A DNA stretch of 64,000 nt from Haloarchaeobius litoreus (GTDB lineage Archaea > Halobacteriota > Halobacteria > Halobacteriales > Natrialbaceae): NCBI RefSeq assembly GCF_024495425.1, contig NZ_JANHJR010000003.1:930001-994000 (forward strand). The letters are read 5' to 3'. The notes under the pieces were generated by a model. The model made no database searches. It saw only the letters and a program-made list of their open reading frames with translations, and was not told the origin of the DNA. This document shows, piece after piece, positions 43,386 through 52,436 of the stretch (its first letter is position 1; every line of letters begins with the position of its first letter). Made by a program: the position numbers and the translations under genes.

Positions 43386-43455
43386 GGCTGACGGCCGGGC
43401 GGTCGCGCCGCCAGCCGGCGATAACGCGATACCCTCCCGGCGCGTCAGGTCCGAC

Positions 43456-44370
43456 ATGACCGACCGGGACGACGCGGACTGGACGGGGCCCGGCGAGGCC
43501 TTCGCGACGCTGGGCAACGAGACGCGGGTGGCCATCCTGCGCGAGCTGTGGGCGGCGGCGCGGGAGGGCCCGCTCCCGTTCTCCGAGCTCCGCGAGCGGG
43601 TCGGCACCCGCGACTCGGGGCAGTTCAACTACCACCTGAGGAAGCTCTGCGACCGCTTCGTGCGCAAGACCGACGAGGGATACACGCTGCGGGCGGCCGG
43701 CGGGATGGTCGTCGCGGCGGTGCTCGCGGGCCAGTACGAGGCCGGCGGTTTCGACGAGCCCGTCTCGACCGGCGACCCCTGTGCCGACTGTGGCGGCGAC
43801 GTGGCGCTCACCTACGAGGACGAACGGGCCACCATCGCGTGTCTCGACTGCGACTACGCGGTCGCGTCGGCGAACGTGCCGCCGGGCGTGTTCGAGGGCC
43901 GCCCCCGCGCCGACGCGCCGGTGCTGTTCGACCGGTGGCTCCGCACGCTGGTCGCTGGCGTCGCTGGCGGGTTCTGCATGGCCTGTCAGGGTCCGACCGA
44001 GGCGCGGGTCGCGCCCGCCGTCGACGACGGCTCACGGGCCGCGAAGTTCGCGGAGGCCGCGGACGTCCACGTCGAGTACGAGTGCCAGCGCTGTGGCGAG
44101 GTGGTGCTCGCGACGGTCCCCGAGGCGGTGGCGCGCGACCCGGCCGTCGTCGCGTTCTACCACGACCACGGGCTCGATGTGGCGCTGCTGCCCTCGTGGC
44201 AGCTTCCCTGGCTGACGGTCGCACCCGAGGTCGTCTCCGAGGACCCGATGCGGGTCACAGTGACCGTCACACTGGGCGACGACACGCTCTCGCTCACCGT
44301 CGACGAAGGGGCCGACGTGGTTGCTGGTGGCGTCGACGGGTCGGCCACCGATGCGGCCACGACCGGCTGA
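43456..44370 (+). CDS. ArsR-like winged-helix regulator with zinc-ribbon region
   Basis: A 304-residue protein. An N-terminal winged helix (about 12-75, TLGNETRVAILRELW and SGQFNYHLRKL) is followed by a middle zinc-binding region with CADC, CLDC, CMAC and CQRC pairs (about 110-215) and a C-terminal beta domain. Such long haloarchaeal regulators may sense a ligand through the metal region. It is 96 nt before an MFS transporter gene, whose promoter has nested inverted repeats, so the transporter is a likely target. Confidence 0.8.
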   Translation: MTDRDDADWTGPGEAFATLGNETRVAILRELWAAAREGPLPFSELRERVGTRDSGQFNYHLRKLCDRFVRKTDEGYTLRAAGGMVVAAVLAGQYEAGGFDEPVSTGDPCADCGGDVALTYEDERATIACLDCDYAVASANVPPGVFEGRPRADAPVLFDRWLRTLVAGVAGGFCMACQGPTEARVAPAVDDGSRAAKFAEAADVHVEYECQRCGEVVLATVPEAVARDPAVVAFYHDHGLDVALLPSWQLPWLTVAPEVVSEDPMRVTVTVTLGDDTLSLTVDEGADVVAGGVDGSATDAATTG

Positions 44371-44414
44371 CATATCAACTCCACAACCGAAGAAGTCATC
44401 TGTTCTGGGCCTTA

Positions 44415-44443
44415 CAGAAGTGTAATTCTGATTACGTTTATCC
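44415..44443 (+). promoter_or_regulatory. MFS promoter with nested inverted repeats
   Basis: CAGAA-N6-TTCTG (44415-44430) and GTAAT-N4-ATTAC (44422-44435) overlap and abut the TATA-like GTTTATCC (44437-44443), 27 nt before ATG 44467. The region is unusually AT-rich. Binding of the regulator encoded just upstream is a natural guess. Confidence 0.5.
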
Positions 44444-44466
44444 GGGGTTCGGTCGTGTGTTCTCCC

Positions 44467-45837
44467 ATGCGAGCACTCTTCCGCAATCCCGACTTCGCGC
44501 GACTGTTCGCGGGTCGCGTCGTCACGAACGTCGGCGACAGCCTCTACTTCGTCGCGGCGATGTGGCTGGTGTACGACCTCACGGGGAACGCGACCTACTC
44601 CGGCATCGCCGGCTTTCTCGTGCTCGGGCCGAGCGCGCTCCAGGCGTTCGCCGGTCCACTGGTGGACCGCTGGAACATCCGGCGGCTGCTCGTCGGCACA
44701 CAGCTCGTCCAGTGCGTCGTCATCGCGGCACTCCCCGTCGCCGCGCACTTCGGCTCCCTCTCGGTGTGGGTCGTGCTCACCGTGATGCCGCTGCTCGCGC
44801 TGTTGAACCAGCTGGTCTACCCGGCCCAGACGGCCGCGCTCCCCCGCATCGTCGAGGACGAGGAGCTCGTGAGCGCGAACTCGCTCTTCTCGCTCGCCTA
44901 CCAGGCGACCGACACGGTGGCGAACGCACTCGGTGGGGTCCTCGTCGCGCTCGTCGGCGCGGTCGCGCTGTTCGCCGTCGACGCCGTCACCTTCGCCGTC
45001 GCGGCGACCCTGTTCGCGTTCGTCACCGTCCCGGCGGCGGGCGCGGACGACGACGGTGACACGGACGCACGGCCTGTCGAGGGCGACGGCTCCCCGGGTG
45101 CCGCCGAGGCGACACCCGTCGCTACCGACGGTGGCGCTGGGGACACGGATACCCCCGCCGACACGGATGCCCCCGACGACACGGACGCTCCCGACGACAG
45201 CGAATCCGGCTACCTCGCCGCCCTCCGCGAGGGCGTCGGCTACGTCCGTGGCACCGTCCTCGTCCCCATCATCGCCGGGGCGACCGTGGTCAACTTCGCT
45301 GCCGGCGGGACGGTCATGGCCGCGATGCCGGCGTTCGCCGACACCATGGGCGGCTCCGGCGCGTACGGTGCCCTGATGGCCGCCATCTCGGTCGGCTCGC
45401 TGCTCGGCGCGCTCGTCTCGTCCCGCCTGGATGACCGGCCGTTCGGCATGCTGTCGGCGTTCGCGTTCGTCCTGAGCGGCGTGCTCTGGTTCGCGGGGCT
45501 GGCCGCCTCGACGACCGGCTCGCTGGCCGCGACCGCCGTGCTGTTCACGGCCGCGTTCATCCCCGTCGGCGTCTCGAACGTGCTGCTGTCGGCGGTCGTC
45601 CAGTCCATCGTCCCCGAGCGGCTCGTCGGCCGGGTGTCGAGCGTCCTCGGGAGTGCGGCGTCGGCGGCGATGCCGGTCGGCGCGCTCGTCGGCGGCACGC
45701 TCACCGCGGTCGTCGGCCCGCTGGTGCTGTTCGGCGCCGCCGGCATCTCCATCCTCGGACTCGGCGTCTACTGGCTCTCGGACGCGCGTCTCCGCGGGCT
45801 CGCACCGGTCGGCGACATCGAGACGCTCGCGGCCTGA
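44467..45837 (+). CDS. MFS transporter
   Basis: A 456-residue major-facilitator permease with about 12 helices. The N-terminal RNPDFARLFAGRVVTNVGDSLYFVAAMWLVYDLTG and the GPLVDRWNIRRLL loop match the drug/macrolide-efflux branch (DHA3-like). A Thr/Asp/Pro-rich loop of about 55 residues splits the two halves. ATG 44467 fits the TATA box. The upstream regulator gene probably controls it. The exported compound is unknown. Confidence 0.85.
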   Translation: MRALFRNPDFARLFAGRVVTNVGDSLYFVAAMWLVYDLTGNATYSGIAGFLVLGPSALQAFAGPLVDRWNIRRLLVGTQLVQCVVIAALPVAAHFGSLSVWVVLTVMPLLALLNQLVYPAQTAALPRIVEDEELVSANSLFSLAYQATDTVANALGGVLVALVGAVALFAVDAVTFAVAATLFAFVTVPAAGADDDGDTDARPVEGDGSPGAAEATPVATDGGAGDTDTPADTDAPDDTDAPDDSESGYLAALREGVGYVRGTVLVPIIAGATVVNFAAGGTVMAAMPAFADTMGGSGAYGALMAAISVGSLLGALVSSRLDDRPFGMLSAFAFVLSGVLWFAGLAASTTGSLAATAVLFTAAFIPVGVSNVLLSAVVQSIVPERLVGRVSSVLGSAASAAMPVGALVGGTLTAVVGPLVLFGAAGISILGLGVYWLSDARLRGLAPVGDIETLAA

Positions 45838-45838
45838 G

Positions 45839-46882
45839 TCAGGGCGTCAGCCGGCCGACACGGAGCCACGTGATCCCCTCGCCGTCGCGTCCCCCCGTCT
45901 CGTCGACCACCGCGAACACCATCTGCTTGCGGACGCCGTTGGCGAGTCGCACGTCGAGCGAGAGGTCGCGCGGCGAGAACACGTGTCCCGCCGGGAGCAC
46001 GCGCACGAGCAGTTCCGAGTGGCCGAACTCGTCGATGTCCTCGAACTCGGCGTAGGTCCGGAAGTCCGCACCGAACTTGAACCCGGTCTTGGGGACGACG
46101 TTCCGCTCGCGGAGAGCTCCGTACGTCCGGAGCCGTCGCCCGAACCGGTCACCCTCGACGGTCTGGCCGCGTTCGCGGACCGTCGCCGCGTCGAGCGCGA
46201 TGGCCCCACGTTCGGCGAGATACGCCGCCTCGACGAGCGAGAGCTGGAGCGCGTCGTGGTCGGCGTCCCGCCCCGCAAGCGGCGTGCCGTAGAACCCCGA
46301 CTCGTACAGCGCCGCCGGCGGCCCCCAGCAGACCACGCGGTCCGCGAGCAGGTCGGCGTCCACGCCCGTCGGGAGCTCGATGTCGGCCGCTCCGGCCGGG
46401 TCGGGACTGGCCGTCTCGAAGTACGTGATCTCGCTCTCCTCGTCGACGACGGCGAGCACGCAGTCCCCGAGCGCGGCCGCGGCGATGGTCTGCCGTTCGC
46501 CGACGACGCGGACGCGGTAGGCGACCTCGCCGTCGCCCGGCCCCTTCCCTCGCGGGTAGACGACAAGATCCGACTCCGGGGCGGTGACCTGCTGGAGCCA
46601 CTCCTCGCGGGCGGGCGAGACGTAGAACCCGCGCTCCCGGAGGTCGGCGTAGACGAGGAACTGCGGGAGGAACCTGTTGCCGGTCGCGTCGCGGACGAAC
46701 GCGCGGAAGTCCATCCCGTCGACCGCGTCGAGGTCACCCCGGTAGAGCAGGTGTGCGGCCTCGACGTGTGCGAGGGCGATGCCGTTCCCCCCGGTGGGGT
46801 AGCCGTACCCCCGCGAGTCGTGGAACCGCTGACGGGCGTCGCCCCCCACGCGAACGACGTCACCGTCGATGTGTCCGTTCAT
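45839..46882 (-). CDS. endA: tRNA-splicing endonuclease EndA
   Basis: A 347-residue protein made of two related halves, the fused type found in haloarchaea, of which the second is catalytic. The Tyr in FGADFRTY, His in FGHSELLV and Lys in NGVRKQMVFA form the RNA-cleaving triad (about residues 280-330). It removes introns from tRNA and rRNA precursors at bulge-helix-bulge sites. ATG 46882 is chosen; the frame extends upstream without domain content. Confidence 0.92.
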   Translation of the reverse strand: MNGHIDGDVVRVGGDARQRFHDSRGYGYPTGGNGIALAHVEAAHLLYRGDLDAVDGMDFRAFVRDATGNRFLPQFLVYADLRERGFYVSPAREEWLQQVTAPESDLVVYPRGKGPGDGEVAYRVRVVGERQTIAAAALGDCVLAVVDEESEITYFETASPDPAGAADIELPTGVDADLLADRVVCWGPPAALYESGFYGTPLAGRDADHDALQLSLVEAAYLAERGAIALDAATVRERGQTVEGDRFGRRLRTYGALRERNVVPKTGFKFGADFRTYAEFEDIDEFGHSELLVRVLPAGHVFSPRDLSLDVRLANGVRKQMVFAVVDETGGRDGEGITWLRVGRLTP

Positions 46883-46957
46883 GGGGGATTTTGCGGTCCC
46901 GCGCCGCAAAGCGGTGACGGTCCGGGCCGGCACGGGAGGACTGGCCGGCGCTCCGTC

Positions 46958-47713
46958 TCACGTCCCCGGCGTCGGGCTGGCCCGCTCGGCGTCTCCTCCG
47001 CAGGCGGCGTCCAGACACCGCCGGCCGCCGCCCGTCTCGAACACGGGGAGGCCGCAGTCGCAATCGCCGACGACGCTCCCCGATGGGAAGCTGTAGGTCG
47101 CATCGCAGTCGGGGTAGTCGTCGCAGCCGACGAGCAGGCCGCCCTTGCGGAACACCCGGAGGTCGTCGCCGCAGTCCGGGCAGGCCCACGCGCGGTCGAA
47201 CCGGTCGATGACGGCCTCGTACAGCGACTCGCAGGTGTAGTCGATGCAGCAGTCGATGGGCGTGCCGCGCTCGACCCGGATCCGGGGGAGTCCGCAGTCA
47301 CAGCGCCCGCCGTGGCAGGTCGCGTCGGTGGGGATGCCGTAGCGACGGTCGCAGCCGACGCACGTTATGGCACGGGTCGTCCGCACGAGGACGCCGTCGC
47401 AGTCGGGGCAGTGCCCGACCGGTTCGCCGGCGTCGGAGACGGGGTACGAGCCGGCGAGGTGGAGCGCGTGCGAGCGGACACGGAGCGTCCGGTCCCCGTC
47501 GTGGGCGGTCAGGTCGAGGCCGTCGCTGGTGGTGACTGCCACCGCGTCGGCGCGGGTGAGCCACGCGACCGGCTGGTAGCCGTCGGCGTCGTGGACGAGG
47601 ACGGTGTCGTCCGGTTTGACGACGACGGCGACCTGACCGCGGTGCTCGGTGCGGTCGCCGTTCTCGAACGTTGCCGTACAGTCGCCGACGAAGAGGCGGA
47701 GGGTATCGGACAT
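46958..47713 (-). CDS. C4 zinc-ribbon protein with NucS-like N-terminal domain
   Basis: A 251-residue protein. The first 75 residues (LFVGDCTATFEN, VAVVVKPDDTVLVHDADGYQPVAWLTRADAV) resemble the N-terminal DNA-binding domain of NucS/DUF91. The rest holds four to five CxxC-type ribbons like those at the C-terminus of bacterial topoisomerase I. It has no nuclease motif that I see. It is 75 nt upstream of endA on the same strand and may share its transcript. DNA binding is an inference. Confidence 0.75.
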   Translation of the reverse strand: MSDTLRLFVGDCTATFENGDRTEHRGQVAVVVKPDDTVLVHDADGYQPVAWLTRADAVAVTTSDGLDLTAHDGDRTLRVRSHALHLAGSYPVSDAGEPVGHCPDCDGVLVRTTRAITCVGCDRRYGIPTDATCHGGRCDCGLPRIRVERGTPIDCCIDYTCESLYEAVIDRFDRAWACPDCGDDLRVFRKGGLLVGCDDYPDCDATYSFPSGSVVGDCDCGLPVFETGGGRRCLDAACGGDAERASPTPGT

Positions 47714-47760
47714 ACCCCCTCTGGTCGCGTTCCGGTACTTGAACCCTGAGACGGGGGTGC

Positions 47761-48210
47761 CTACGCCTTGACGACGACGGTGCTGCCGAGGAGGTCGCCG
47801 ATGCGCTGGCTGTCGTCGGTGACGAGGATGACGATGACGGCGATGAGGCCGCCCTCGAAGCCCAGCAGCAGGTTCCGGATGATGGAGGCACCCCACGTGC
47901 ACTCGCGGCCGTCGTCCATGACGACCCTGATGTCCATCATCTGCTTGCCGAAGGGCTGGCCGCCGTTCGCCTCGAAGTAGATCTTGTAGCCGGCCGCGCC
48001 GACGAACGCGAGAGCGAAGAAGAGGAACATGACGAGCGCACCGAGCCCCTCCGACACCGAGCCGATGATGCCGCCGGCGAAGAGGCCGACGAGCGCCAGC
48101 CCCCCACCGATGACGCTGGCGATGATGCTGTCGATGAAGTATGCGACGATTCGCGCCCCCAGCGTGTCCGTGTTTCCGGCTCTCCGCGCGTGACTGTGTT
48201 GGGTTGCCAT
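47761..48210 (-). CDS. RDD-family membrane protein
   Basis: A 149-residue protein with three membrane helices. TLGARIVAYFIDSIIA is the RDD start (Arg, then Asp pair), and GQPFGKQMMDIRVV the second conserved block. The role of RDD proteins is mostly unknown; some affect salt or pH tolerance. A TATA-like TTTATACC lies 28 nt before ATG 48210. Upstream is a divergent HAD hydrolase. Confidence 0.85.
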   Translation of the reverse strand: MATQHSHARRAGNTDTLGARIVAYFIDSIIASVIGGGLALVGLFAGGIIGSVSEGLGALVMFLFFALAFVGAAGYKIYFEANGGQPFGKQMMDIRVVMDDGRECTWGASIIRNLLLGFEGGLIAVIVILVTDDSQRIGDLLGSTVVVKA

Positions 48211-48368
48211 ACGGACCCTTCCTGCCTACCGGGTATAAAAATTATCGGCCCAAAGACGTTGGCAACAAAACAGACGCGAACGGTGCCAGCCGTCGGAGAC
48301 CGCCGTCGCCCCAGCCGACCCGTGGCGGGGACCGACGGACCGATACGGCTCGCGGTCCGAGCGAACGT

Positions 48369-49022
48369 ATGCACCACGAGGCGGTCCTGTTCGACATGGA
48401 CGGCGTGCTCGTCGACTCCGAGCACTACTGGGTCGAGCGCGAGGAGCGCGACATCCTCCCGTGGGCGGTCCCCGACGCGACCGTCGCACCCAGCGAGATA
48501 ACCGGGATGAACTACCGCGAGATACACGACTACCTCGCCGAACACTACGACGTGGCCGTCAGCAAGGAGGCCTGGGTCGACCGCTTCGACGAGACGGCCG
48601 CCGACATATACACCGAGCACGCGGCCCTGTTGCCGGGCTTTGCGGACTGGCTACCGGCCGCGCGCGAGGACGTCCCGGTCGCTGTCGTCTCCTCCTCGCC
48701 GCAGGACTGGATCGCGATGGTCTGTGAGCGCTTCGACCTCGCGTTCGACGCTCGCGTCAGCGCCGAGGACATCGACGCCCCCGGTAAACCCGAGCCCGAC
48801 ATCTACGAACACGCAGCCGGGGTCGTCGGCGCTGCGCCCGAACGCTGCGTCGCCGTCGAGGACTCCGAGCACGGCATCGCGTCGGCCGTCGCGGCCGGCT
48901 GCACATGCATCGGCTACGTCTCCGGCGCGGACGACAGCCTCGACCACTCCGGGGCCGACCACGTCGTCGACTCGCCAGCGGGACTGCTCGCGACTGTCGA
49001 CGAGCTGCTCGGCCGAAACTGA
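48369..49022 (+). CDS. HAD-superfamily phosphatase
   Basis: A 217-residue member of the beta-phosphoglucomutase-like group. Motif I FDMDGVLVDSEHYW, motif II VVSSSPQDW, motif III Lys in GKPEPDIY and motif IV VEDSEHGI are intact. It dephosphorylates a small sugar phosphate or similar; the substrate is unknown. ATG 48369 gives the usual start just before motif I. Its stop is 2 nt from the converging gene's end. Confidence 0.88.
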   Translation: MHHEAVLFDMDGVLVDSEHYWVEREERDILPWAVPDATVAPSEITGMNYREIHDYLAEHYDVAVSKEAWVDRFDETAADIYTEHAALLPGFADWLPAAREDVPVAVVSSSPQDWIAMVCERFDLAFDARVSAEDIDAPGKPEPDIYEHAAGVVGAAPERCVAVEDSEHGIASAVAAGCTCIGYVSGADDSLDHSGADHVVDSPAGLLATVDELLGRN

Positions 49023-49024
49023 GG

Positions 49025-49522
49025 TCACGTCTCGCGCTCCTCGACCGCCGTCGCGTCGCCGACTGCTGGCGTGTCGTCGGCCGCCGCGGTCTCGCCGGTC
49101 CACGTCGGTTCGGCCGCCCCGCCGTCGTCGGGCGGTACCGGCTCCTCCACGACGGTCGCACCGAACCGGTTCCGCGCCACCGCGACCGTGCAGTCCGTGG
49201 CGACGAGTTCGGGAACCGGGTCGCCCCGGCGCGCGTCGACGGCGGTGAACAGCCACCACAGCAGCGACAGCGCCGCGAAGGCAGCAGCGACCGGGGTCCA
49301 CAGCGGCAGGTCGAGCTGGCCGGTCGGGCCGATCGTCATCGCGCCGGCGACCAGCGGGAACGATATCCAGAGGGGGAAGCGGTCCTTCCGGCGCTTCCGG
49401 CGGTACTCGGCGGCCGCCTCGTGCACGACCGACCGGCCCTCGCCGGCGGTGACGGCGCGGACGCGCGGCTCATCGACGCTGTCGGGATACCGGAGCACGT
49501 CGACGCGGCCGTCCGACTCCAT
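49025..49522 (-). CDS. two-helix membrane protein, unknown
   Basis: A 165-residue protein. A basic stretch (EYRRKRRKDRFPLW) precedes two hydrophobic helices (about 53-72 and 80-95); the tail is acidic and low in complexity. It lies 75 nt downstream of the helicase gene's upstream side on the same strand order (helicase follows it at 49598-51943). I do not recognise a family. Confidence 0.65.
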   Translation of the reverse strand: MESDGRVDVLRYPDSVDEPRVRAVTAGEGRSVVHEAAAEYRRKRRKDRFPLWISFPLVAGAMTIGPTGQLDLPLWTPVAAAFAALSLLWWLFTAVDARRGDPVPELVATDCTVAVARNRFGATVVEEPVPPDDGGAAEPTWTGETAAADDTPAVGDATAVEERET

Positions 49523-49597
49523 ACCACCCTGTTTCCGGCCGCGCTCACTAACGGTTTTGGTGGCGATCACCCGGGCAGGGATGACCGTGGGGCCGCG

Positions 49598-51943
49598 TCA
49601 GTCCTCGACCTGTACGGTCCGCGTCGCCGTCACCGGCACCAGCGGGAGGTCGGGGAACGCGACGGACACCTCGTAGGAGAGCACGTCGTCGGTCGCGCCG
49701 AAGACGCCCACCGGGACCGTCGCCTCGCCGTCGAGGTACGTCCCGGTGGCAGTCATCTCGACGCCGTTGACGGTCACCTGGATTCCCGCGTTCGCACCGT
49801 CCCCGCTGTTCCGGACCGTCACCTCACACATCTCGTTCTCGCCGCGGGCCACCGTGTCGGGGAAGTCGCCCCACTCGACCGCGACGTTCGGGAGGCCCGA
49901 CGCGCCCTCGTGGACCTGCTCGGCGACGCCAGCCGAGAGTCCGGCGTCCTCCAGCGCGTCGGGCCCCGCGTCGGCCACGTCGCCGGGTGTGCGGTAGCCC
50001 TCCTTCGCGAGCTTCGAAGCGCGTCCCGCGCCGACGCCGTCGATGGCGGTCAGGCCGACCGCGTCCGGAGCGACGCCGTTCTCGACGCGGGCCTCGGCGC
50101 GGCGTGCGCAGTTCGCGGCGTGGGGGTCGGCGAACCGGTCGAGGAACGCCTGCAGCGCGGCGAGCAGCCGCAGCGTGTTCTGCTTGATGACCCAGGCGTC
50201 CGAGCGGAGGTCCGCCGGCGTCGTCCCGTTCATCGAGCCGACGAGGATGGCGAGCACCTTCCGCGCGCCGGCGTCCATGTCGCCCGTGTCCTGTCCCACG
50301 AGCACGTCGTCGACGGCCTCCTTCTCGGACTGGCGCGCGCTCACGCTGTCGAACTCGGCGGCCGTCGCGACCGCGCCGAGGACCGCCTTCTCGTCGATTC
50401 CCTCGCTCGTCGCGAGGTCGTAGAACCGCTCCGCGGTGTCGAGTCGGAGGTAGAACTTCGAGGCGAGCACGCCGAGTCCCGTCGCCTCGATGCCGAGGTC
50501 CGCGCCGGTCTCGACGAACCCCCGCTCGACGAGGGATTCGAGCACCGTCCGGACGCGCTCGCGGCGGTCCTCGAAGCCGTACGCCTCCGGATTCGACCGG
50601 GCGCGCTGGAAGTAGAACGTCGTCTCCAGCCAGCTCATCACGTCGTCCAGATCCTGCACCGTCCCCATGGCGATCTCGGCGTTGAGGTGCGCGTCGAGGT
50701 TCTCGGCGAGTCGGCTCTCGATCTCCTTGCCCTCGCGGAGCAGCCGGCGGTACTTCCCGGCGTCCGACCCGTCGCAGACCACCCAGCCGTAGCCCACGTC
50801 GTCGTAGCCCGGTCGCCCCGCGCGCCCGAGCATCTGGAGCACGTCGAGCGGGCTCATGTCCACCTCCCCTTCGAGGGGGTCGTGCAGCTTCGTGTCCCGA
50901 ATGACGACGCAGCGCGCGGGCAGGTTCACGCCCCACGCCAGCGTCGACGTCGAGAACAGCAGCTCCAGTTTCCCCCGCTTGAACCACTCCTCGACGAGGT
51001 CCTTGTCGTTCTTCGAGAGGCCCGCGTGGTGGAACGCCACCCCGTCGATGCAGGAGTTGCGCAGCGTGTCGTTGTCCAGCTGCTGGGTCTCCGTGTGGAA
51101 GTCGTAGTCGCCTCGTGCGCCCATGTCCACGTCACGTTCAGCGACCTCGTCGCGGGCCTTCTTCGCCGCCTGCACGGTGTCCTGACGCGAGGAGACGAAC
51201 ACGAGCGCCTGTCCGTCCTCGTTCAGGTGCGGCTCCGCGAGGTCGAGGGCCCGGTAGAGCCGGCGGTACTTGTCCGCGAAGGAGTTCTCGCCGTGGGTGT
51301 ACGTCTTCACGCCCGCGTTCAAATCTACGGGTCGGTACTCGTCGCCGAACTCGAACGTCGCCTCCGGCGGCGCGTCCAGCCACGCCGCCACGTCGTCGAC
51401 GTTCGGCATCGTCGCCGACAGCGCCACGACCCGGGGGTCACAGAGCCGCCGGAGCCGCGACACCGTCACCTCCAGGGTCGCGCCGCGCCGGTCCGAATCC
51501 AGCAGGTGCACCTCGTCGATGATGCAGACGTCCACGTCCGTGATGAAGTCGTACCGCGCCGTGTCGTGCTTGCGCGTCGCCGAATCCAGCTTCTCCGGCG
51601 TCATCACGAGGATGTCCGCGTGGCGGGCTCTTCGGGGGTTCAGGTCCCGCTCGCCCGTGACGACGTACACCGAGTAGCCCAGCTCCTCGAACCGGTCCCA
51701 GTCCGCCTCCTTCTCGTTCGTCAGCGCGCGCAGCGGCGCGATGAACAGCGCGGTGCCGCCGGCGTCCAGCGTCTTGCAGATGGCGAGCTCGGCGAGCGCC
51801 GTCTTCCCGCTCGCGGTCGGCGCGCTGGCGACGACGTTCGCCTCCGAGTCCAGCAGCGCGGGCAGTGCCTCCTGCTGCATCCTGTTGAACTCGTCGAAGG
51901 CGAAGGCGTCTGCAAAATCGGGGACGACCTCGGCGACCTCCAT
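49598..51943 (-). CDS. Ski2/Hel308-type DNA/RNA helicase with Sec63-like C-terminus
   Basis: A 781-residue superfamily-2 helicase. APTASGKT (Walker A), IIDEVHLLD (DEVH box), LSATMPN (motif III) and QMLGRAGRPGYD (motif VI) are all present. After the winged-helix region comes a Sec63-like helical bundle with a helix-hairpin-helix (LTAIDGVGAGRASKLAKEG, about 625-645), then an Ig-like C-terminal domain (about 680-775) as in Brr2. Hel308 usually lacks that last domain, so this is the Brr2-like haloarchaeal form. It may act on stalled forks or RNA; which is open. Confidence 0.85.
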   Translation of the reverse strand: MEVAEVVPDFADAFAFDEFNRMQQEALPALLDSEANVVASAPTASGKTALAELAICKTLDAGGTALFIAPLRALTNEKEADWDRFEELGYSVYVVTGERDLNPRRARHADILVMTPEKLDSATRKHDTARYDFITDVDVCIIDEVHLLDSDRRGATLEVTVSRLRRLCDPRVVALSATMPNVDDVAAWLDAPPEATFEFGDEYRPVDLNAGVKTYTHGENSFADKYRRLYRALDLAEPHLNEDGQALVFVSSRQDTVQAAKKARDEVAERDVDMGARGDYDFHTETQQLDNDTLRNSCIDGVAFHHAGLSKNDKDLVEEWFKRGKLELLFSTSTLAWGVNLPARCVVIRDTKLHDPLEGEVDMSPLDVLQMLGRAGRPGYDDVGYGWVVCDGSDAGKYRRLLREGKEIESRLAENLDAHLNAEIAMGTVQDLDDVMSWLETTFYFQRARSNPEAYGFEDRRERVRTVLESLVERGFVETGADLGIEATGLGVLASKFYLRLDTAERFYDLATSEGIDEKAVLGAVATAAEFDSVSARQSEKEAVDDVLVGQDTGDMDAGARKVLAILVGSMNGTTPADLRSDAWVIKQNTLRLLAALQAFLDRFADPHAANCARRAEARVENGVAPDAVGLTAIDGVGAGRASKLAKEGYRTPGDVADAGPDALEDAGLSAGVAEQVHEGASGLPNVAVEWGDFPDTVARGENEMCEVTVRNSGDGANAGIQVTVNGVEMTATGTYLDGEATVPVGVFGATDDVLSYEVSVAFPDLPLVPVTATRTVQVED

Positions 51944-52436
51944 TCTCGTGTGTGTCCGAGAGCCGTGTGTTCAAAGGCGTTTCCGTAGCGGAGCGAAAGT
52001 GATACTGGTGCGTGTTATCGTGTCTCTTTGTGGTGGCTGTGATGGTCGTGGAGACAGCTGGAGCGTCCCGTCAGTCGTGGGAAAAACTGGAGACGACAAC
52101 AGCCAGAAAGCCCCGAGGTTCTCGGCTCCCGCGACTCGCTGCGGTCCTCACTCCGTTCCGGTCCTTGCTTCGTCGGGGTTCACCGAGAACCTCGCCCCTT
52201 TCAGTCCTGCCCAACTGCGACCGCACCTCACGCCTCCCCAGCCTCTTGCGCTCCTCGCTCCGCTGCGGTGCTCATCCCTCGCGCGGAATGGCTCGCGGCC
52301 TGGCGAGACTCCTCCGTCGTCTCGCTGCCCTCCGCTCACTGCGTTCGCGGAGACCTCGCTTCGCTCGACACGCTCGCCAGCGCGCGCCGGCCGGCTGATT
52401 GGTCGGGTGGTGCGAACTGACACGGAACGACGGCGT
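51944..52436. other. 493-bp non-coding region with CGCT-rich haloarchaeal-type repeat sequence
   Basis: Between divergent-ended neighbours (helicase start and MATE stop) lies DNA with no credible gene. From about 52105 to 52400 it is full of short repeats such as CTCGCTGCGGTCCTCACTCCG, TTGCGCTCCTCGCTCCG and CTGCGTTCGCGG, all variants of CTCGCTnCG. I recall similar CTCGCTTCG-rich spacers from other haloarchaeal genomes, but have not checked. GAGGTTCTCGG and CCGAGAACCTC around 52120-52190 can pair. Confidence 0.5.

Noticed and set aside
51315-51330. GTTCAAATC, like a tRNA T-loop
   Set aside because: It lies inside the helicase coding sequence and has no cloverleaf around it. I found no other tRNA-like fold in the window.
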